Of a stretch of 64,000 bases of DNA, positions 59,942 to 64,000 are shown one piece after another. The notes under the pieces are model-generated. The model saw nothing but the letters and a program-made list of their open reading frames with translations. It searched no databases and was not told where the DNA came from. Each line of letters opens with the position of its first letter. Within the stretch, counting starts at the first letter, position 1. The translations under genes were made by a program, and so were the position numbers. This DNA is from Pseudoponticoccus marisrubri (lineage in GTDB: Bacteria > Pseudomonadota > Alphaproteobacteria > Rhodobacterales > Rhodobacteraceae). The DNA lies in the NCBI RefSeq assembly GCF_001482405.1, contig NZ_LPXO01000014.1, forward strand, positions 1-64,000. The letters run 5' to 3'.

Positions 59942-60670
59942 ATGCCCGATGCAGCTGGCACCGCGCCCGAGGTGGTCTTTCGCGCCGAGGGGCTGACCAA
60001 GATCTACGACACCGGCGAGGTGCAGGTCCACGCGCTGGCGGGCGTGGATCTTGCGCTCTATGCCTCGGAGCTGTCGGTGCTGCTGGGCCCGTCGGGCTCG
60101 GGCAAGTCGACCCTGCTGAACATCCTCGGCGGGCTGGACCATCCCACCGGCGGGCGCTTCTGGTTCCGCGACCGCGACATGACCGGCGCGGGCGACCGCG
60201 CGCTGACCCGTTACCGGCGCGACCATGTGGGGTTCGTCTTCCAGTTCTACAACCTTGTGCCCAGCCTGACCGCGCGCGAGAACGTGCAACTGGTCACCGA
60301 CGTGGCGCGCGATCCCATGCGGCCGGCCGAGGCGCTGGAGCTGGTCGGGCTGGGCCACCGGATGGACCATTTCCCGGCCCAGATGTCGGGCGGCGAACAG
60401 CAGCGCGTGGCCATCGCGCGGGCCATTGCCAAGCGCCCCGAGGTGCTGCTCTGCGACGAGCCCACCGGCGCGCTGGACAGCCGGACCGGCACGCAGGTGC
60501 TGGAAACCCTGCGCCGGGTCAACGAGGAGTTCGGCACCACTACCGTGGTCATCACCCATAACGCGGCAATCCGGCAGATGGCGCACCGGGTGATCCGCTT
60601 TGCCGACGGACGGATCGAGCGGATCGAGGTCAATGACCACCGGCTCGCCCCGTCCGAGATTCACTGGTAG
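59942..60670 (+). CDS. MacB/LolD-type ABC transporter ATP-binding protein
   Basis: 242 residues. Walker [13 protein letters not shown]-loop [13 protein letters not shown], signature [14 protein letters not shown], Walker [13 protein letters not shown] and switch [10 protein letters not shown]. This is the class that works with FtsX/MacB-fold permeases in mechanotransmission: export of lipoproteins, peptides, antibiotics or haem. GGAGAA precedes the ATG. First gene of an operon with an FtsX permease and an HlyD-type adaptor, under the FNR box. Confidence 0.92.
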   Translation: MPDAAGTAPEVVFRAEGLTKIYDTGEVQVHALAGVDLALYASELSVLLGPSGSGKSTLLNILGGLDHPTGGRFWFRDRDMTGAGDRALTRYRRDHVGFVFQFYNLVPSLTARENVQLVTDVARDPMRPAEALELVGLGHRMDHFPAQMSGGEQQRVAIARAIAKRPEVLLCDEPTGALDSRTGTQVLETLRRVNEEFGTTTVVITHNAAIRQMAHRVIRFADGRIERIEVNDHRLAPSEIHW

Positions 60671-60674
60671 CGCC

Positions 60675-63035
60675 ATGCAGGCCATCGACCTCAAGCTGAT
60701 GCGCGACTTCCGCCGGCTCTGGGTGCAGGGCCTGGCCATCGCGCTGGTGCTGGCGGCAGGCGTCACGGTCATCCTGATGTCGGTCGGCATGAGCCGCGCC
60801 CTGAACGAGACACGCGCCGCCTATTACGACGACAACCGCTTTGCCCATGTCTTTGCCTCGACCCGGCGTGCGCCCCTGTCGGTGCTGCCCGATCTGCGCG
60901 CCATCGAGGGCGTGGCCCAAGTCGAGGCGCAGGTGCGCGGCTATGCCATGCTGGACCTGCCCGGCCGGACCAAGCCGGCCACCGGGCTGTTGATCTCGCG
61001 CCCCGCCTCGGGCGCGGCGCTGCTCAACGTGCCGATCCTGCGCAGCGGGCGCTGGCCCGAGGCCCCGTCCGAGGTGGTGGTCAACGAACCCTTTGCCGAG
61101 GCGAACGGCTTCGTGCCGGGCGATGTCGTTTCGGTCAACCTGAACGGCCGCAAGCGCGCGCTGACCATCACCGGCACGGCGCTGTCGCCGGAATTCGTCT
61201 ACACGATCGGGCCCGGCGCGCTGATGCCGCAGAACGAGACCTTCGGCATCCTGTGGCTGACCGCCGAGGTGATGGATGCCGCCTTCGGCATGGCCGGGGC
61301 CTTCAACACGCTGTCGCTGACCGTGCTGCCGCGCACCCCGCTGGAGCCGGTCAAGGAGGCGGTCCGGGCGCGGCTGGATCCCTATGGCGCCACCACCCCC
61401 GTCGACCGCTCGGGCCAGCAGTCGAACGCCTTTCTCGAGACCGAGATCACCCAGCTGGAGGTGCTGGCCTACGTGCTGCCGCCGGTCTTTCTCGGCATCA
61501 CCGTCTTTCTCGTGAATATGGTGATGGGCCGCATCGTGCAGCTGGAACGCGCCGAGATCGGGCTGCTCAAGGCGATCGGCTACAGCAATTTCGAAATCGC
61601 GCTGCATTACCTGATGCTGGCCGGGCTGATCGCGCTGGTGGGCGTGGGCATCGGCTGGGCCGCGGGCACATGGCTGGCCCAGAGCATGGCGTCGCTCTAT
61701 GCCAAGTATTACGATTTTCCCTATCTCGTCTTCGGCGTGTCTCCCGGCGTCTACGCGGCCTCGGCCGCGCTGGGGTTGGCGGCGACCAGCGCGGGCGCGC
61801 TGCGCAGCGCGCTGGGGGCGGCGCGGCTGGCACCGGCCGTGGCCATGGCGCCGCCCGCGCCGCCGCGCTTCCGCCAGACCCTGCTGGACCGCGCCATCGC
61901 CGCGCTGCGCCTGTCCCAGCCCAGCCGCATGATCCTGCGCAGCCTGCTGCGCTGGCCGCTGCGCGCGGCGATGACCATGCTGGGCATGGCGCTGGCCGTC
62001 TCGGTGCTGGTGGCGTCGAACTTCTTTCCCGACGCGGTGGACGAGATCATCGACAAGGGCTTCTACCAGTCCAACCGGCAGGACATCCTGCTGCTCTTCG
62101 ATCCCGACGCGCCGATCTCGGCGCTGGAGGAGGTGCGTCGCCTGCCCGGCGTGCTGCAGGTGGAGCCGCAGCAATACCATGCCGCACGGCTGATCCACGG
62201 CCCCTATGAAAAGCTCTTGCCGGTCTCGACCGTGGCGCCCGGGGCAGACCTGGCCCGCGTGGTCGACGATGCCGGCCGCGTGGTCACGCCCGAGGGCGGC
62301 GGGCTGCTGATCTCGGAGCGGCTGGCCGAGGCGCTGCGCGCCCGGGTGGGCGACACGCTGACCGTCAGCTTCGAAAGCGGCCTGCGCGAGAGGCACCGGA
62401 TCCCCGTGACCGGCATCGTCACCCAGTTCTTCGGGCTGGGCGCCTATCTCGACCATGACACGCTGAACCGGCTGTTCCGGCAGAGCCCGCGCGTGTCCAA
62501 TGTCAACGTGACGCTGGCCGATCCCGACGCCGCGGCCGATTTCGAGGCGCGGATCAAGGATTTCCCGCGGCTGATGGGCACGATCAACATGACCGAGAAC
62601 CGGCGCAGCTTCCTCGAGACGCTCAGCCAGAACATCCTCGTCGTGACGGCCGTCTATGCCGCGCTGGGCGCGATCATCACGGTGGGCGTGGCCTACAATG
62701 CCGCGCGGGTGCAATTGTCGGAACGCGCGCGCGAACTGGCCAGCCTGCGCATCCTGGGCTTCGGCAAGGGCGAGGTGGCCTATATCCTCGCCGGCGAGGT
62801 GATGCTGCTGGCGATCCTCGCGCAGCCGCTGGGCTGGTGGATCGGGACCGAGGTCGCCCGCGCCATGACCTCGGGCTTCTCCAGCGATCTCTACGCCATC
62901 CCGCTGGTGCTGGAGCCGGCGACCTATGCGCGCGCCAGCCTGATCGTACTGGGCGCCGCGGCAGGCTCGGTGGCGCTGGTGGCCCGGCGGCTGGGCCGGC
63001 TCGACCTGATCTCGGTGATGAAGACGAGGGAATGA
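60675..63035 (+). CDS. FtsX-type ABC transporter permease, two-module
   Basis: 786 residues. A transmembrane helix (about 15-35, LWVQGLAIALVLAAGVTVIL) and periplasmic domain precede a first FtsX module (about 270-400, three helices including YVLPPVFLGITVFLVNMVMG). A second helix/periplasmic domain (about 430-650, starting LRAAMTMLGMALAVSVLVAS) precedes a second FtsX module (about 660-780, NILVVTAVYAALGAIITVGV). Both modules keep the coupling helix (GLLKAIGYSNFEIALHY; ASLRILGFGKGEVAYI). It starts four bases after the ATPase stop. Confidence 0.9.
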   Translation: MQAIDLKLMRDFRRLWVQGLAIALVLAAGVTVILMSVGMSRALNETRAAYYDDNRFAHVFASTRRAPLSVLPDLRAIEGVAQVEAQVRGYAMLDLPGRTKPATGLLISRPASGAALLNVPILRSGRWPEAPSEVVVNEPFAEANGFVPGDVVSVNLNGRKRALTITGTALSPEFVYTIGPGALMPQNETFGILWLTAEVMDAAFGMAGAFNTLSLTVLPRTPLEPVKEAVRARLDPYGATTPVDRSGQQSNAFLETEITQLEVLAYVLPPVFLGITVFLVNMVMGRIVQLERAEIGLLKAIGYSNFEIALHYLMLAGLIALVGVGIGWAAGTWLAQSMASLYAKYYDFPYLVFGVSPGVYAASAALGLAATSAGALRSALGAARLAPAVAMAPPAPPRFRQTLLDRAIAALRLSQPSRMILRSLLRWPLRAAMTMLGMALAVSVLVASNFFPDAVDEIIDKGFYQSNRQDILLLFDPDAPISALEEVRRLPGVLQVEPQQYHAARLIHGPYEKLLPVSTVAPGADLARVVDDAGRVVTPEGGGLLISERLAEALRARVGDTLTVSFESGLRERHRIPVTGIVTQFFGLGAYLDHDTLNRLFRQSPRVSNVNVTLADPDAAADFEARIKDFPRLMGTINMTENRRSFLETLSQNILVVTAVYAALGAIITVGVAYNAARVQLSERARELASLRILGFGKGEVAYILAGEVMLLAILAQPLGWWIGTEVARAMTSGFSSDLYAIPLVLEPATYARASLIVLGAAAGSVALVARRLGRLDLISVMKTRE

Positions 63036-63039
63036 CGCG

Positions 63040-64000
63040 ATGACACTCTCCATCCGGACCGTGGGCCTGTCGGCCCTTGCGCTGGCCATCCTCGGGGGGC
63101 TGGCCGTCACGGCCTTCCGCTCGGACCCGATCCCGGTCGATCTTGCCACGCTGGAACGGGGCGCGCTCAGCGTCACCGTCGATGCCGAGGGCCAGACCCG
63201 CATACGCGACCGCTATGACGTTGCCGCCCCCATCGCGGGCACGCTGCGCCGCGCACCGGTCGCGGTGGGCGACCTCGTGGCCAAGGACGTGACCGTGGTG
63301 GCACAGGTGGACCCGGCGACCTCGGGCCTGCTGGATGCGCGCAGCCGGGCCGAGGCCGAGGCGGCGCTGCACGAGGCCGAGGCCGCGGTGCAATATGCCC
63401 GCGCCGAGGTGACCCGCACCGAGGCGGAGGCGGCGCATGCCCAGGCGCAATACGACCGGGCCCGCGCGCTGGCCGAGCGCGGGGCCGGCGCGCTGACCGC
63501 GCTCGAGGATGCCGAGCAGCGTCGCGCCATCGCGCGCGCGGCCACCCAGTCGGCCAAGGCGCGGCTGCAGATGGCCGTAGCCGGGCTGGAACGCGCCCGC
63601 GCCGTGCTCAGCCAGCCCGATGCCGGGGATGCCGCGGCGTCCTGCTGCCTGACCCTGACCGCCCCGGCCGATGGCGTCGTGGTCGAGATCGCCGACCGAA
63701 GCGCCCGGCCGGTGGTGGCCGGCGCGCCGATCCTGACCATCGGCGACCCTGCGGATCTGGAAATCGTGGTGGACCTGCTGTCCTCCGAGGCGACGCGCCT
63801 GGCGCCGGGAGCCCCTGCACGGGTCGAGCGCTGGGGCGGCGCGACGCCGCTCTCGGCCGAGCTGCGCCTGATCGAGCCGGCGGCGCGCACCGTCGTCTCG
63901 GCGCTCGGCATCGAGGAGCAGCGTGTCGACGCGGTGCTGGACATCACCTCGCCGCCCGAGGCCCGCGCGGGACTGGGCGACGGCTTCGCCGTCTTCGTGC
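63040..64000 (+). CDS. HlyD/MacA-type periplasmic adaptor subunit (partial, cut by window end)
   Basis: The first 320 residues of a membrane-fusion protein; the stop lies beyond the window. N-terminal membrane anchor (about 7-25, TVGLSALALAILGGLAVTAF). A first biotinyl-lipoyl half (TVDAEGQTRIRDRYDVAAPI) leads to a long alpha-helical hairpin rich in Ala/Glu/Arg (about 95-190). The second lipoyl half follows (LTLTAPADGVVVEIADRSAR), then a beta-barrel domain. A CC pair near residue 205 is unusual. It links the ABC permease to the outer membrane or acts as a periplasmic adaptor. Confidence 0.88.
   Translation, partial: MTLSIRTVGLSALALAILGGLAVTAFRSDPIPVDLATLERGALSVTVDAEGQTRIRDRYDVAAPIAGTLRRAPVAVGDLVAKDVTVVAQVDPATSGLLDARSRAEAEAALHEAEAAVQYARAEVTRTEAEAAHAQAQYDRARALAERGAGALTALEDAEQRRAIARAATQSAKARLQMAVAGLERARAVLSQPDAGDAAASCCLTLTAPADGVVVEIADRSARPVVAGAPILTIGDPADLEIVVDLLSSEATRLAPGAPARVERWGGATPLSAELRLIEPAARTVVSALGIEEQRVDAVLDITSPPEARAGLGDGFAVFV

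Noticed and set aside
1-64000. CRISPR arrays, tRNA/rRNA genes, prophage or plasmid modules
   Set aside because: No regularly spaced repeats, cloverleaf or rRNA sequences, integrases, portal or replication genes were recognised while reading.

Overview
The window is high-GC, gene-dense chromosomal DNA from an alphaproteobacterium, most likely of the Rhodobacterales (Paracoccaceae/Roseobacteraceae type). Pointers are the ethylmalonyl-CoA pathway pair (ecm at 6917-8950, ccr at 10808-12094), a TrcR/DUF1013 cell-cycle regulator, an H-NS protein of the HvrA/Spb type, a short SRP RNA, a luxR-luxI pair, a perfect FNR-type box (TTGATCCGGATCAA), and an intergenic repeat family with core TTTCATCTTTCCCCAAAT. 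No tRNA, rRNA, CRISPR array or intact insertion sequence was found.

Layout. 1-420: no intact gene; two imperfect direct repeats and frameshifted coding remnants suggest an old insertion-element edge. 0.4-6.7 kb: RNase T2, TrcR, a MetOD1-type sensor plus HWE-type histidine kinase, recR-ybaB, a DUF1989 protein, deoD and an H-NS gene. 6.9-12.1 kb: ethylmalonyl-CoA mutase, a PlsB-like acyltransferase and crotonyl-CoA carboxylase/reductase. 12.3-13.9 kb: quorum sensing (a short ORF overlapping luxR, then luxI, then a terminator). 14-19.7 kb: dnaX, an ankyrin protein, a phosphatase, the SRP RNA gene and an RNA methyltransferase. 19.9-26.2 kb: a small exported protein, cpdB, nudC, an SRPBCC protein, a DUF4198 protein and an FAD-linked oxidase, followed by an array of four tandem palindromes. 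26.4-32.8 kb: a small membrane protein, a MarR regulator, and a three-gene envelope operon (trypsin-like protease with SH3 domains, di-haem cytochrome fused to DUF4384, OmpA protein) closed by a strong terminator.

32.9-59.9 kb is a transport and catabolic region. It starts with an amino-acid-type ABC importer and a GbpR-like LysR regulator. The oxidative L-arabinose pathway follows: dehydratase, 1-dehydrogenase, 2-keto-3-deoxyarabonate dehydratase and 2-oxoglutarate semialdehyde dehydrogenase. Convergent to it is an operon with a COG3618 lactonase, an aldo/keto reductase and a ribose-family ABC importer. A LacI regulator with two operators 32 bp apart then faces a second operon: a CUT1 ABC importer, two TIM-barrel isomerase/Gfo-Idh oxidoreductase pairs, an aldo/keto reductase, a cytoplasmic GH43 glycosidase and a beta-propeller protein. 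Together these fit uptake and oxidation of arabinoxylan-derived sugars to 2-oxoglutarate, with a possible oxidative route for cleaving glycosides.

59.9-64 kb: an FNR box precedes a MacB-like ABC transporter (ATPase, FtsX-type permease, HlyD-type adaptor cut by the window end).

Functions rest on motifs and family knowledge recalled without searches; substrates of transporters and dehydrogenases are inferred.
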